A DNA stretch of 64,000 nt from NCBI RefSeq assembly GCF_020687165.1, contig NZ_JAJEQC010000001.1. The stretch is one strand, 5' to 3'. The DNA is from Hominenteromicrobium mulieris (GTDB lineage Bacteria; Bacillota; Clostridia; Oscillospirales; Acutalibacteraceae). Under the pieces are notes generated by a model, which did no database searches, was not told where the DNA came from, and saw only the letters and a program-made list of their open reading frames with translations. Positions 34,200-45,068 of the stretch are shown piece by piece. Both the position numbers and the translations under genes were made by a program. The first letter of the stretch is position 1, and every line of letters begins with the position of its first letter.

Positions 34200-34300
34200 G
34201 CGAAACCGTATACTTTTTTCTATTTTGACCTTAAAATCGGAAAGAAACGTCAAATCTCTGCGATTTTCGCCCGCAGGACGTGATTTTGTCCCGGTTTTTG

Positions 34301-34330
34301 CTTGATTTGAAAGCTATCTTTCGGTATAAT
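34301..34330 (+). promoter_or_regulatory. Promoter of ABC-F and mtaB genes
   Basis: TTGATT (34301-34306), 18 bp, TATAAT (34325-34330), 30 bp before the ATG at 34361. Confidence 0.65.
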
Positions 34331-34360
34331 AAAACGGAATATGAACCGAGGAGAACAACT

Positions 34361-36289
<1,929 letters not shown>

Positions 36290-36308
36290 CGAAAGGAAAT
36301 TAAAATAT

Positions 36309-37601
36309 ATGATGAAAGCAAAGGTCATCACCCTCGGCTGCAAGGTGAACCAGTATGAATCGGAAGCGATGCTCTCTTCCCTTTTGCAGCACGGCTTTGC
36401 CGCAGCGGAAGACAAGGAAACAGCGGACGTCGTAATCCTCAACTCCTGCACGGTCACGGCCGAAAGTGACCGCAAGGTGCGGCAGATTTTTCGCCGCGCG
36501 AAAAAAGATAACCCGGATGCCGTTATGGTGCTGACGGGCTGCATGGCACAGGCGTTCCCGGAGGACGCAAGGCGACTGGAGGAAGCCGATATTATCCTCG
36601 GCACCTCGAACCGCAAGCGTCTGGTGCCGGATCTGCTGGCGTTTCTTTCTGCACGCCAGCGCATCATCGACATTGCGCCGCACACGAACGACGAAAAATT
36701 TGAGAATCTCAATGTGGAGAACTTTACAGGCCGCACGCGTGCATTTGTGAAGATTGAAGACGGGTGCAACCGCTTTTGCTCATACTGCATCATCCCCTAT
36801 GCCCGCGGCCGTGTGCGCTCGAAGCCGCTTGAAGACCTCAAGGCGGAGCTTGCGGGGCTTGGCGCGAACGGCTACAAAGAAGTGGTGCTGACGGGCATCA
36901 ACCTTTCGGCATACGGACAGGAGTTCGGTCTGCATCTGTGTGACGCCATTGAAGCGGCCTGCGCTACGCCGGGTATTGAGCGTGTGCGCCTCGGCTCCTT
37001 GGAGCCGGAGCAGCTTTCGGAAGACGTGATCCGGCGCATGGCAAAGCAGAAAAAGCTGTGCCCGCAGTTCCACCTCTCCTTGCAAAGCGGCTGCGATGCG
37101 ACTTTAAAGCGCATGAACCGCCACTACACCGCAGACGAATACCGCACCATCGTGCGCAACCTGCGCGCAGCGTTTGAAAATGCTGCCATCACGACGGACA
37201 TCATGGTCGGCTTCGCGGGCGAAACGGATGAAGAATTTGCGGAATCTTTGGCGTTTGCAGAAGAGATCGCATTTGCGAAAGTACACGTGTTTGCCTATTC
37301 CCGCCGCCCCGGCACTCGTGCCTATGACATGGGCGATCAGCTGACGAATGCCGTAAAGGAAGCGCGCAGCCACGAGATGATCCGCGTGACGACCGCAACG
37401 CAGCAGGCGTTTTTTAAAGCGCAAATCGGTCGCACGGAGGAAGTGCTTTTCGAGCGTGAGATTCAAAAAGGCGTTTGGGAGGGATACTCCATGAACTATA
37501 CACCTGTTGCGGTGGCAAGCGGTACGTCCCTTGCGGGCGAGATTCGCTCTGTGCGCATTGAGAGCTGCACCGATACGCACTGCATGGGTGCCGTGTTGTA
37601 A
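36309..37601 (+). CDS. mtaB: tRNA t6A37 methylthiotransferase MtaB
   Basis: This 430-residue radical-SAM enzyme converts t6A37 to ms2t6A37 in ANN-decoding tRNAs. It has the N-terminal MTTase domain with three cluster-binding Cys (LGCKVNQYE, NSCTVT, GCMAQ), the radical-SAM motif CNRFCSYC near residue 150, and a short C-terminal TRAM-like region. Length and motifs fit MtaB rather than MiaB. It is co-transcribed with the ABC-F gene, giving a translation-fidelity operon, and ended by a bidirectional terminator. Confidence 0.94.
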   Translation: MMKAKVITLGCKVNQYESEAMLSSLLQHGFAAAEDKETADVVILNSCTVTAESDRKVRQIFRRAKKDNPDAVMVLTGCMAQAFPEDARRLEEADIILGTSNRKRLVPDLLAFLSARQRIIDIAPHTNDEKFENLNVENFTGRTRAFVKIEDGCNRFCSYCIIPYARGRVRSKPLEDLKAELAGLGANGYKEVVLTGINLSAYGQEFGLHLCDAIEAACATPGIERVRLGSLEPEQLSEDVIRRMAKQKKLCPQFHLSLQSGCDATLKRMNRHYTADEYRTIVRNLRAAFENAAITTDIMVGFAGETDEEFAESLAFAEEIAFAKVHVFAYSRRPGTRAYDMGDQLTNAVKEARSHEMIRVTTATQQAFFKAQIGRTEEVLFEREIQKGVWEGYSMNYTPVAVASGTSLAGEIRSVRIESCTDTHCMGAVL

Positions 37602-37663
37602 AATTCACCTCGAAAGAAGGCAATTCCCTCTCTACCGGAATTCATCGAGGAATACATGTAAAC

Positions 37664-37706
37664 AAAAACGACCGAAAGCGCGGTGCAAAGGCTTTCGGTC
37701 GTTTTT
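37664..37706. terminator. Bidirectional terminator after mtaB
   Basis: GACCGAAAG (37670-37678) pairs with CTTTCGGTC (37692-37700), with AAAAAC and GTTTTT flanks, serving mtaB and the convergent exporter gene. Confidence 0.85.
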
Positions 37707-37720
37707 GCGTATATTTAAGT

Positions 37721-38560
37721 TTAGAAAATCAAATTTACAAGCATGCCGGTCACGACGGAGCAGGCGTACAGCGTACCGACGATGGCGAGGTTCTCTTTTA
37801 CGCGGTGGTTTGTGCGGAACAGCACGACGAGGCCCACGCCTGCACCGGCGCATAAGCCCGCCACGCAGGAGCCGAATTGCAGGCTGCCCAGCGTGAACAG
37901 CTCCGTTAAGATCACGGATGCCGCACAGTTCGGAATGAGTCCAATGAGTGCCGTCAGGAACGGCTGAAAGACGCTGCCGTTTAAAAGTAAGCCGGAAATG
38001 CGGTCTTCCCCGATAAAATAAATGGCATAGCCGAGCACGAGGTTTACGACGAGGATAAAGAGAAAAATGCTGATCGTGTGGTGCAAGGCGGAGTGCAACA
38101 GGCTGTGGTGGTCGCAGTCGCAGTCCGCGCACAGCTCCTCAAACGGTTTCTCTTTTTTAGGGTGGAAAAAGCGCTGTAAAATGAGGTCGGCCAGAAAGCC
38201 GAACACGATGCCGGAGGCGACTTTGATGAGCAGCATCGGCAAAATGTACCGCATCTGCTCCGGGTGTGAGAACAGAATCGGCAGGGCTTCATCGCTTGTG
38301 GAAAGGAACACGGCGAGCAGTGTGCCGACTGTGATGATGCGTCCGGCGTAGAAATTTGCTGCCGCCACGGAGAAGCCGCACTGCGGCACAACGCCGAGGA
38401 GCGCGCCGCCGATGGGGCCGAATTTGCCGAGCTTTTGCAGACCGCGTTCCATTTTGCTGCTTGCACGGTGCTCTAAATACTCAATGAGAAAGTACGCGGC
38501 AAACAGAAACGGCAGCGTTTTTAACGAATCGATGAGTGCGTCGAGAAAGACATCCAGCAT
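37721..38560 (-). CDS. Putative heavy-metal/manganese exporter (ArsP_2-like permease)
   Basis: This 279-residue membrane protein has eight to ten TM segments in two similar halves (GKFGPIGGALLGVVPQCGFS in the first and FLTALIGLIPNCAASVILTE in the second), the pattern of the putative 10-TM heavy-metal exporters. A Cys/His-rich cytosolic loop (CADCDCDHHSLLHSALHH) between the halves could bind metal. It is often annotated as a manganese or arsenic transporter; the substrate is not certain. A promoter at 38651-38679 is embedded in the terminator hairpin of the upstream gene. Confidence 0.8.
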   Translation of the reverse strand: MLDVFLDALIDSLKTLPFLFAAYFLIEYLEHRASSKMERGLQKLGKFGPIGGALLGVVPQCGFSVAAANFYAGRIITVGTLLAVFLSTSDEALPILFSHPEQMRYILPMLLIKVASGIVFGFLADLILQRFFHPKKEKPFEELCADCDCDHHSLLHSALHHTISIFLFILVVNLVLGYAIYFIGEDRISGLLLNGSVFQPFLTALIGLIPNCAASVILTELFTLGSLQFGSCVAGLCAGAGVGLVVLFRTNHRVKENLAIVGTLYACSVVTGMLVNLIF

Positions 38561-38624
38561 AAATAAATCCTTTCAAGGTAGAGGTAGCCCGTCGAAACGA
38601 CGGGATTGCGATGCCCGAAAACAC

Positions 38625-38660
38625 AAAAAGTGGTATACAGGCTTCGAGCCAGTATACCAC
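38625..38660 (-). terminator. Hairpin ending the DUF6171 gene
   Basis: GTGGTATAC (38630-38638) and GTATACCAC (38652-38660), plus GGCT/AGCC inside, form a 13-bp stem followed on the minus strand by TTTTT. It also covers the -10 box of the exporter promoter, so it may double as an operator. Confidence 0.65.
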
Positions 38661-38679
38661 AATTTTGCCGGATTGACAA
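38651..38679 (-). promoter_or_regulatory. Promoter of metal exporter gene
   Basis: On the minus strand, TTGTCA (38674-38679), 17 bp, TATACT (38651-38656); the -10 box is part of one arm of the palindrome at 38630-38660. Confidence 0.5.
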
Positions 38680-38699
38680 GTAAAAATCAGAGCCGATTT

Positions 38700-38954
38700 T
38701 TACCAGATTTCTGCGTTTTTTGCGCAATGTTGGCGCACTTTTGCTGCCCGTACCTCTACAAAGCAGCCGCACAGCGCACACATGCCGTTGACTAAGTGGT
38801 CGCATGATGTGCATTTTTTCAAACGGTCTTTGTAAAGTGCATCCGGGGCTTTCTGCTCCGGGGGAATGTTTTCGATATATTCGTAGATCGAGTGAAAATA
38901 ATCTGTGTCGCTGAGGTCTTTCAGCAAACACCGCCTGCAGGGAATGCGTTCCAT
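38700..38954 (-). CDS. DUF6171-like Cys-rich small protein
   Basis: This 84-residue protein begins with IPCRRCLL and has a second Cys cluster (CTSCDHLVNGMCALCGCFVE) followed by CAKNAEIW at the end, consistent with a zinc-binding domain (DUF6171). Its ATG overlaps the stop of the arabinofuranosidase gene by one base (TGATG), so it is translated by coupling. The function is unknown. Confidence 0.8.
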   Translation of the reverse strand: MERIPCRRCLLKDLSDTDYFHSIYEYIENIPPEQKAPDALYKDRLKKCTSCDHLVNGMCALCGCFVEVRAAKVRQHCAKNAEIW

Positions 38955-40420
38955 CAGGAGACCGTGATTTCCATGACGGCACACGCCGGAATATTGAAGT
39001 GCAGGTTGTTGTTTTCAAGCGTCAGCGCGTCGAAATCCGTAATCTTGACGTCTTCGGGATGGTCGAAGTCGTTGTATGCGCCGATAGAGTTTGTCAAAAT
39101 GCGTGCAGATGCCGTATTGTACTTCTTGCCGGTCAGCGCACAGTCGATCGGGTACGCGGTGTCGGCGGAAATGTTCGCGAGCGTGATATGCACGACGCCG
39201 TTTTCGTCTTCCGAGGCGGAAACCGTGAGGTTCGGTACGCCGGCGTAGACCCCCTCCGTTTCGAGGTGGCTATTCAAAAGCGTTGCATCGTGATGGTGCT
39301 TATAAAGATCGAATACATGGTATGTCGGCGTAAGCACCATTTTCTCTCCCTCGGTGAGGATGACGGACTGCAAAACGTTTACAAGCTGTGCGATGTTTGC
39401 CATGACGACACGGTCACTGTGTGCATTGAAAATGTTCAGCGTTACAGCGGCGACAATGGCGTCGCGCATGGTATTCTGCTGATACAGGAAGCCCGGATTC
39501 GTGCCCGGTTCCACATCGTACCATGTACCCCACTCGTCTACGATCAGACCGACTTTGTGCTCGGGATCGTAATGGCTCATGATCTCCGTGTGGCGTGTGA
39601 TAAGTTCTTCCATGTGTAATGCCTTGCGAACAGTCTCGTAATACATGTCGGTATCAAAGCCTGTTGCAGCTGTTTTCTTCTCCCATGTGCCCGGCACGGT
39701 GTAATAGTGCAGGCTGAGGCCGTTCATGTAGTTGCCCGCAATGCGCATGACCTCTTCTGTCCAGTTGTAATCGTCGGCGATGCCCGGGCCGCAGGCAATG
39801 CGGAACACGTGGTTGTCGCCGTAATCGCGGACGTAGGTCTGGAAGCGGCGGTAGAGGTCGGCATAATAGGACGGGCGCATATTGCCGCCGCAGCCCCAGT
39901 TTTCATTGCCGACACCGAAGTATTTCACCTTCCACGGCTCGGCATGACCGTTTTTGGCGCGCAGGTCCGCCATGGGCGAAATGCCATCAAACGTCATGTA
40001 CTCCATCCACTCGCTCATTTCCTGCACGGTGCCGGAGCCTACGTTGCCGTTGATGTACGGCTCGCAGCCGACCTGACGGCAGAATTCTAAGAATTCGTGC
40101 GTGCCGAAGGTGTTATCCTCCACAACACCGCCCCAGTGCGTGTTGACCATCTTTTTGCGTGTCTCCTTGGGGCCGATGCCGTCTTTCCAGTGGTATTCAT
40201 CTGCAAAACAGCCGCCCGGCCAGCGCAGCACCGGCAGCTTAATAGCTTTCAGCGCTTCCACAATATCGGTTCGCATGCCGTTTACGTTTGGAATGTCGCT
40301 GTTTTCGCCAACATAAATGCCGTTATAAATGCAGCGTCCGAGGTGCTCGGAAAAATTGCCGTAGATATTGCGGTTGATCTTGCTTTTCTTTTCGTCAGTA
40401 TGAATGGAAAGTTTTGCCAT
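38954..40420 (-). CDS. abfA: Alpha-L-arabinofuranosidase, GH51
   Basis: This 488-residue enzyme belongs to glycoside hydrolase family 51. The acid/base Glu is in GVGNENWGCGG and the nucleophile Glu in IVDEWGTWYD; the N-terminal RWPGGCFADEYHWKDGIG is typical. There is no signal peptide, so it acts in the cytosol on imported arabino-oligosaccharides. The ATG is preceded by GGAGG. A TTGTACGTACAA operator just upstream of a clear promoter suggests control by an AraR-type repressor. Confidence 0.96.
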   Translation of the reverse strand: MAKLSIHTDEKKSKINRNIYGNFSEHLGRCIYNGIYVGENSDIPNVNGMRTDIVEALKAIKLPVLRWPGGCFADEYHWKDGIGPKETRKKMVNTHWGGVVEDNTFGTHEFLEFCRQVGCEPYINGNVGSGTVQEMSEWMEYMTFDGISPMADLRAKNGHAEPWKVKYFGVGNENWGCGGNMRPSYYADLYRRFQTYVRDYGDNHVFRIACGPGIADDYNWTEEVMRIAGNYMNGLSLHYYTVPGTWEKKTAATGFDTDMYYETVRKALHMEELITRHTEIMSHYDPEHKVGLIVDEWGTWYDVEPGTNPGFLYQQNTMRDAIVAAVTLNIFNAHSDRVVMANIAQLVNVLQSVILTEGEKMVLTPTYHVFDLYKHHHDATLLNSHLETEGVYAGVPNLTVSASEDENGVVHITLANISADTAYPIDCALTGKKYNTASARILTNSIGAYNDFDHPEDVKITDFDALTLENNNLHFNIPACAVMEITVS

Positions 40421-40473
40421 TTTAAAAATTCCTCCACTTAAAATCGGCGATAAGCATCGCCGTGTGTATGTTC

Positions 40474-40502
40474 AATATAGCATACAAGAGTACGAATGTC
40501 AA
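40474..40502 (-). promoter_or_regulatory. Promoter of abfA
   Basis: On the minus strand, TTGACA (40497-40502), 17 bp, TATATT (40474-40479). A small leader hairpin (CGGCGAT/ATCGCCG, 40445-40462) lies between it and the gene. Confidence 0.7.
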
Positions 40503-40503
40503 G

Positions 40504-40519
40504 AGTTGTACGTACAAAT
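40504..40519. promoter_or_regulatory. AraR-type operator
   Basis: TTGTACGTACAA (40506-40517) is a perfect 12-bp palindrome and matches, from memory, the core of the AraR operator of Bacillus subtilis. It lies 3 bp upstream of the abfA -35 box, in line with arabinose-dependent derepression. No araR gene is in the window. Confidence 0.65.
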
Positions 40520-40521
40520 AT

Positions 40522-40742
40522 TTATCGGCGCGCGTCGACCGTCCAATGCTCTGTGATGACATGGTTTTCCGCGACGAGTACTTTAATTCCCAAACCAGCC
40601 GAGCACGACGTTTCGTTTTGCGACTTCGGATTGAAGCGCGTGCAGACAATTCAGGTCATTCTCAAGCGCGTAGAAATGCGTTTTGGGGAATTTCTTTACG
40701 AGCGAGAGAAACGCTTTAATGTTCGGTCCGACAAGCGGATAG
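40522..40742 (-). pseudogene. Remnant of a gene cut by IS3-like ends
   Basis: Minus-strand translation from 40742 gives LVGPNIKAFLSLVKKFPK then THFYALENDLNCLHALQSEV and, after a frame change, KVLVAENHVITEHWTVDARR and a stop at 40522. The coding character is clear but start, middle and frame are lost. The shape recalls the Rossmann domain of mannitol-dehydrogenase-like sugar oxidoreductases, but this is weak. The remnant begins exactly where the IS3-like inverted repeat ends, so an insertion probably broke the gene. Confidence 0.45.
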
Positions 40743-40805
40743 TGAACTGCACCCCATCTGTTAGTATAGTATATCATACTTGTCTAACAAATGGGGTGCA
40801 GTTCA
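40743..40805. mobile_element. Abutted IS3-like terminal inverted repeats (63 bp relic)
   Basis: TGAACTGCACCCCATCTGTTAG (40743-40764, first 20 bases shown in reduced form as TGAACTGCACCCC) faces its near-perfect inverse at 40784-40805, with 19 bp between. TGAACTGCACCCC and the TG...CA ends resemble IS3-family (IS150-like) inverted repeats. No transposase is present, so it is either a small non-autonomous element or what is left after internal deletion. Confidence 0.6.
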
Positions 40806-40896
40806 TTCTTAGCGCGGTGCTGTTTTGTTCTATCAGAGAAAAATAGGTCTGCACACAAAGAAGCTACTCATTTTTCTATACGAATAGGGCTTAAAC

Positions 40897-42288
40897 CTAC
40901 ACATCTGCCGGTTCGGGCACATCGTCGTTGATGATGGACTTCTTCTTCCAACGGCCCATGCGGAACGCGATGGAGGTAAGCACGGCACCCATGACCCAGC
41001 TTATGAGCAGGGAGATGAACAGCGCATCTGCAGAGTGCATCAGTGCTGCGAGGCCGTATGCGATCGGCACACGGATAACGATGGTCGTGATGAGGGAGAT
41101 CCACATTGGGGTCATCGTATCGCCCGCGCCGCGCATAACGCCGGAAAGGATCTGCGTGACGGCCATTGCAATGTAACCGATGGAGAGAATGCGCATCATA
41201 TGCATGCCGGTATCAATGACGTCCGGCGTACTCGTAAACATTTCCATGAGATAACGGCCGAAGAACAGGATCAGCGCAACAAGTACCACGGAAACGGAAA
41301 GGCCGAGCTTTAAGCCGTCCTTTGTGCCCTTTTCCACGCGATCCAAACGACCTGCGCCGATGTTCTGGCCGGTGAAGGTCGTCGTTGCCGTACCGAAGGT
41401 GAAGTTCGGCATCATGGCAAAGCCGTCCACGCGCATAACAACGGTGGAAACCGCGATGATCGTGGTACCGAAGCTGTTTGTAAGGGACTGCACGACCAGC
41501 ATGGCGAGCGAGAACACCGCCTGTGTGAGACCGCTGGGCAGACCCAAACGGATGAGCTGGAACAAAAGCGCTTTTGTCGGCCACAGGGTGCGCCACGTGA
41601 TGTGCAATACGTCACGCATTAAGAGCAGACGCACAAGACACAGGATGCCGGAGACTGCCTGCGAGATGATGGTTGCCCACGCAGCGCCCGCAACGCCCAT
41701 TTTAAAGCCCGCGACAAACCAGATATCCAGACCAATGTTCATGCCGCATGCCACGAGCAGGAAAATGAGCGGCATGACGGAATCGCCGAGGCCGCGCAGA
41801 ATGCCGGAAATAATGTTGTAATATGCGCTGCCGAGAATACCGAGGAAATTGATGATGAGATAATCACACGACATAGTGTAAATATCCTGCGGTGTTTGCA
41901 GTGCAGACATGATCGGGTGTGTAATGAGCGGGCCCACGACCATGACGAAGATGGAAACCGCAAAGGTTGCCGTGATCGCCGTACCTGCAGAATGCGAAAG
42001 TCGCTTTTTGTCTTTTGCACCGAAACACTGCGATGCCATGATGCTGGCACCGACCGATACGCCCATGAACAGTACAAGCAGCAGGTTGATGATCGGGCCG
42101 CTGGCACCGATGGCGGCCAACGCGCTGTCACCCACATAATTGCCGACCACAATGGAGTCCACCGTGCTGTACAGCTGCTGCGCCAAGTTGCCGATGAGAA
42201 GCGGTGTGGAAAACCGAATGAGATTTGTCGCCGGGTTGCCCACCGTCATATCCTGCGCTCCGAAAAATGCAGAGAGCTTTCCTGCCAT
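40897..42288 (-). CDS. MATE family multidrug/Na+ antiporter
   Basis: This 463-residue membrane protein has twelve TM helices in two bundles typical of MATE exporters (ATNLIRFSTPLLIGNLAQQL at the start; ALAAIGASGPIINLLLVLF; second half QNIGAGRLDRVEKGTKDG). It exports cationic drugs or metabolites using Na+ or H+. GAGGAGG lies 12 nt before the ATG. It is transcribed alone from a promoter at 42414-42442. The substrate is unknown. Confidence 0.93.
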   Translation of the reverse strand: MAGKLSAFFGAQDMTVGNPATNLIRFSTPLLIGNLAQQLYSTVDSIVVGNYVGDSALAAIGASGPIINLLLVLFMGVSVGASIMASQCFGAKDKKRLSHSAGTAITATFAVSIFVMVVGPLITHPIMSALQTPQDIYTMSCDYLIINFLGILGSAYYNIISGILRGLGDSVMPLIFLLVACGMNIGLDIWFVAGFKMGVAGAAWATIISQAVSGILCLVRLLLMRDVLHITWRTLWPTKALLFQLIRLGLPSGLTQAVFSLAMLVVQSLTNSFGTTIIAVSTVVMRVDGFAMMPNFTFGTATTTFTGQNIGAGRLDRVEKGTKDGLKLGLSVSVVLVALILFFGRYLMEMFTSTPDVIDTGMHMMRILSIGYIAMAVTQILSGVMRGAGDTMTPMWISLITTIVIRVPIAYGLAALMHSADALFISLLISWVMGAVLTSIAFRMGRWKKKSIINDDVPEPADV

Positions 42289-42413
42289 AATAAAGAATAT
42301 CCTCCTCGCCCTGAGATATACTCGAAATTTGGTGATTTTGCAAGCATATAGCCTTACAAAATCACTTGTGTTTTATTGCTTCCGAATATTCTCCAAAAGA
42401 TTTAACGCTTAAC

Positions 42414-42442
42414 AGTATATCAAAAAAGGCGAAAGAGGTCAA
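42414..42442 (-). promoter_or_regulatory. Promoter of MATE gene
   Basis: On the minus strand, TTGACC (42437-42442), 17 bp, TATACT (42414-42419). Confidence 0.65.
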
Positions 42443-42570
42443 TTAAATACAAAGAAGATAATTAAATTTTGGTATTTTGCCGAATTTAATGGTTGATTTA
42501 TAGCGAAATTAGCAAACAATTTCGTCAGAGATTCATAACGCGGAACGGTGTGTGAAAATGTGCTTCTCCC

Positions 42571-44103
42571 CTATTTTGCGGCGAATGTATTGGCTTTTTG
42601 CAGAACGGTCATTACCGTTCTGCGCCAGATGTCGAAAAGAACGCGGCGGGCATCACAATCCAGCGCAGAGCCGAGCACGGTAAACAGCAAAAGGCTGAAT
42701 ATGCAAAATACGGCGGCTGATAGGAGCAGCGCGGGATATGAGTTGAGTGGAAGCGGCAGAGCTTTTGCGGAAAACCACAACAGAACGAACAATACCCCGT
42801 TGCACAGGAATTTTCGGTAAGTACGCCGTGCAGGTGCATGCAGCAGCTTGTGGGATGCGTAGAAAATCATATCGTTCGTGCGATATAAAAGCGCTGCAAT
42901 CGTCCCGATGAGCACGCCGTACATGCCAAGCGGCACCACAAGTAAAAGCGATATGAGAAGATTGATGACGGATTCGATGACGGAACGGTTCTGCGTTTTT
43001 TGAAAATGCCCGGCGTATTCGATGACGCGCTGCGCGGCTGCACGTCCGTTTGAGAGCAGGTACGTGCAGACAAAAAGATGCGGCAAAACGGGATCGAGAT
43101 ACGAAATATCCGTCACACCGGCGGTGTAGAGCTTCAAAAACGGCAGAATGAACACATCCGCCGTGAGATACAGCGCAAATGTGAGCGCCATATTGTATGT
43201 TTCAAATGCGCGGTAAAGCCGCAAAAAATGCGCGCGGTCGGTGTGATAGGTTTGCCCCAGGGCGAACGACACGCTGCCGTTTATGGCGGAGACCGCCGTG
43301 CCGACCATGCCGAAAAGCATCACGTACATGGAGTAGACGCTCGTTGTTTTCAGTCCGCAGACGACAGAGAGCAGTAAAACATCGGTGTTTTGAAAGATGA
43401 GCCCGGAGATCTGGTGTACGAGCACGGCACGGTGCTGTGCGGTGGCGGTTGTATCGGGCGGCACGGCGCGGTTAAGCCAGCTATACTGTTTTTTGGCGTA
43501 GAGTGTGAGCAGTACGGTTTGCAGTAAGCCGCACAAAAAGCAGAGCAGCTGTACGGCGATGAGCGAAAGTCCGCAAATTAGCAGTATGATTTTGCCGATA
43601 CTGATGGAAACAGTTAAAAGCAGGTTGGCGTTGATGAGCACGTATCCTCTGCCCTCTGCCTGCAAAAGCACGCGGTATTTTGCCTGAAACAGAAAGCGCA
43701 CGGCTTGTCCCATGCTGCCGAGCAAAACCGTGAGCAATACGGTAAAAAACGGTAGTTCGGTTTTGATGAAAAACGGAAACAGCACTGAAAGTCCGCAAAC
43801 GAGTACGGCATAAGCGATGCCGACTTTGGCATATTCCCGGCGAATCGCATTGAAGATACCGCTGACGGCGGCTCTGTCCTGTTCGGCGGCGGGTTTATAA
43901 AGTGCCTGCAGCGCTGCCGTGCCGATACCGCTTTCAAGCAGGTCAAGATACACAAGCGCCTGCTGTGTAGCGGAGAGCAGGCCGTTGGCTTCGGAACCGA
44001 GCTGCACGAGCACGAGCCGCGGAATGATAACGCCGAGTGCGACGGAAACAAACTGGCTGAAAAGCCCGGAAAAGGCATTGAAAAAGCACCTTTTGGCACG
44101 CAT
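42571..44103 (-). CDS. Polysaccharide flippase (Wzx-like)
   Basis: This 510-residue protein has 12-14 TM helices and resembles O-antigen/teichoic acid repeat-unit flippases of the MOP superfamily. It would move lipid-linked repeat units across the membrane for the exopolysaccharide cluster, of which it is the last gene. I start it at the ATG at 44103, 3 nt after the stop of the glycosyltransferase gene; an in-frame ATG at 44127 overlaps that gene. A perfect 10-bp hairpin lies in its last codons (42600-42623) without a T run. Confidence 0.82.
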   Translation of the reverse strand: MRAKRCFFNAFSGLFSQFVSVALGVIIPRLVLVQLGSEANGLLSATQQALVYLDLLESGIGTAALQALYKPAAEQDRAAVSGIFNAIRREYAKVGIAYAVLVCGLSVLFPFFIKTELPFFTVLLTVLLGSMGQAVRFLFQAKYRVLLQAEGRGYVLINANLLLTVSISIGKIILLICGLSLIAVQLLCFLCGLLQTVLLTLYAKKQYSWLNRAVPPDTTATAQHRAVLVHQISGLIFQNTDVLLLSVVCGLKTTSVYSMYVMLFGMVGTAVSAINGSVSFALGQTYHTDRAHFLRLYRAFETYNMALTFALYLTADVFILPFLKLYTAGVTDISYLDPVLPHLFVCTYLLSNGRAAAQRVIEYAGHFQKTQNRSVIESVINLLISLLLVVPLGMYGVLIGTIAALLYRTNDMIFYASHKLLHAPARRTYRKFLCNGVLFVLLWFSAKALPLPLNSYPALLLSAAVFCIFSLLLFTVLGSALDCDARRVLFDIWRRTVMTVLQKANTFAAK

Positions 44104-44105
44104 GG

Positions 44106-45068
44106 CTACTTTACAAACACGTCGCATAGCGTGCGGATGATGCGCTGATCCCGCCAGCGCAGATAGCGGCAGCCCGCGTGCCAGATGGTGCGCAAAGCGG
44201 GCAAGATGACGCTGCCGTTCTCCGGCGGGTCCTTGAGCAGCTGCGGCGAAACGGCGGCGTTTGCCTCGAGTAATAGTGCGAGCAGCTCCGGGTCTTCCGT
44301 TTTCAAAAAGCGCTGGGCGTAAAAATCCGCCTCACGCATCAGGCGGTCGCAGCACAGCGTGTGAATTTCCGGCAAGTCTTTTTTCTTTGAGAGCTTCAGC
44401 TCAGCGATGAGCCCGCGCAGATAATCCTTGGTGCAGGCGAGCGTGATACGTTTATTGGAATGCGTGCCGTTGTAGCGGTAAACCACGTCGGGCACGGCGT
44501 AGTATTCTTTGGCTTTTAAAAGCGTGCAGAGAAGAAAAATGGGATCTTCATAGACACGCAGCGGCGGAAATTGCAGCTTGTTTTCAAGCAAAAAATTGCG
44601 ATTATAAATAAAGCGGGCGAAAAAACGGTCGAGCGGCTCATCGCAGGCGTTATGAAAGCCCTCCTCCGTGAAAACAAACATGGGGTGCACATCGTTCCCC
44701 TTGGCTTTTTCAATCGAGCCGCCGCAGACCATGGCACCGCTTTTTTCGGCGGCAGCCAAAAGCGTTTCGAGCGCATACGGGCCCGGATAGAGATCATCGG
44801 CATCGAGAAACGCAATGTACTCCCCTTTTGCCTCCGCTATGCCCTTATTGCGCGCCATGCCTGCGCCGGCGTTTTCCTGCGTAAGGCACCGCACGCGGCC
44901 GTCTCTGCGCTGGGCGCTCGTTAGAACGTCTGCGGAATGGTCTGTGGAGCCGTCGTTGATGCAGAGAATTTCTATATCCGTGAGCGTCTGCATGAAAACG
45001 CTGCTAAGTGCCGTTTCGAGGGTGCCTTCCGCGTTATAAACGGGCACGATCACCGAAATTTTGCACAT
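44106..45068 (-). CDS. Glycosyltransferase family 2
   Basis: This 320-residue GT-A enzyme has the family start ISVIVPVYNAEGTLETAL, INDGSTD, the DxD-type metal motif FLDADD and a helical C-terminus. It should add one sugar to the repeat unit at the inner face of the membrane. The ATG at 45068 has GGAGG 8 nt upstream and overlaps the preceding gene by 35 bp. The donor sugar cannot be told. Confidence 0.9.
   Translation of the reverse strand: MCKISVIVPVYNAEGTLETALSSVFMQTLTDIEILCINDGSTDHSADVLTSAQRRDGRVRCLTQENAGAGMARNKGIAEAKGEYIAFLDADDLYPGPYALETLLAAAEKSGAMVCGGSIEKAKGNDVHPMFVFTEEGFHNACDEPLDRFFARFIYNRNFLLENKLQFPPLRVYEDPIFLLCTLLKAKEYYAVPDVVYRYNGTHSNKRITLACTKDYLRGLIAELKLSKKKDLPEIHTLCCDRLMREADFYAQRFLKTEDPELLALLLEANAAVSPQLLKDPPENGSVILPALRTIWHAGCRYLRWRDQRIIRTLCDVFVK

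Noticed and set aside
38561..38630. Leader of the metal exporter as a manganese riboswitch
   Set aside because: A hairpin (CCCGTCG/CGACGGG) is present, but I could not find the conserved yybP-ykoY elements.
42600..42623. Perfect 10-bp hairpin near the end of the flippase gene, first read as a terminator
   Set aside because: It lies within the coding sequence, is followed by A residues rather than T on the gene strand, and has no T run on the other strand.
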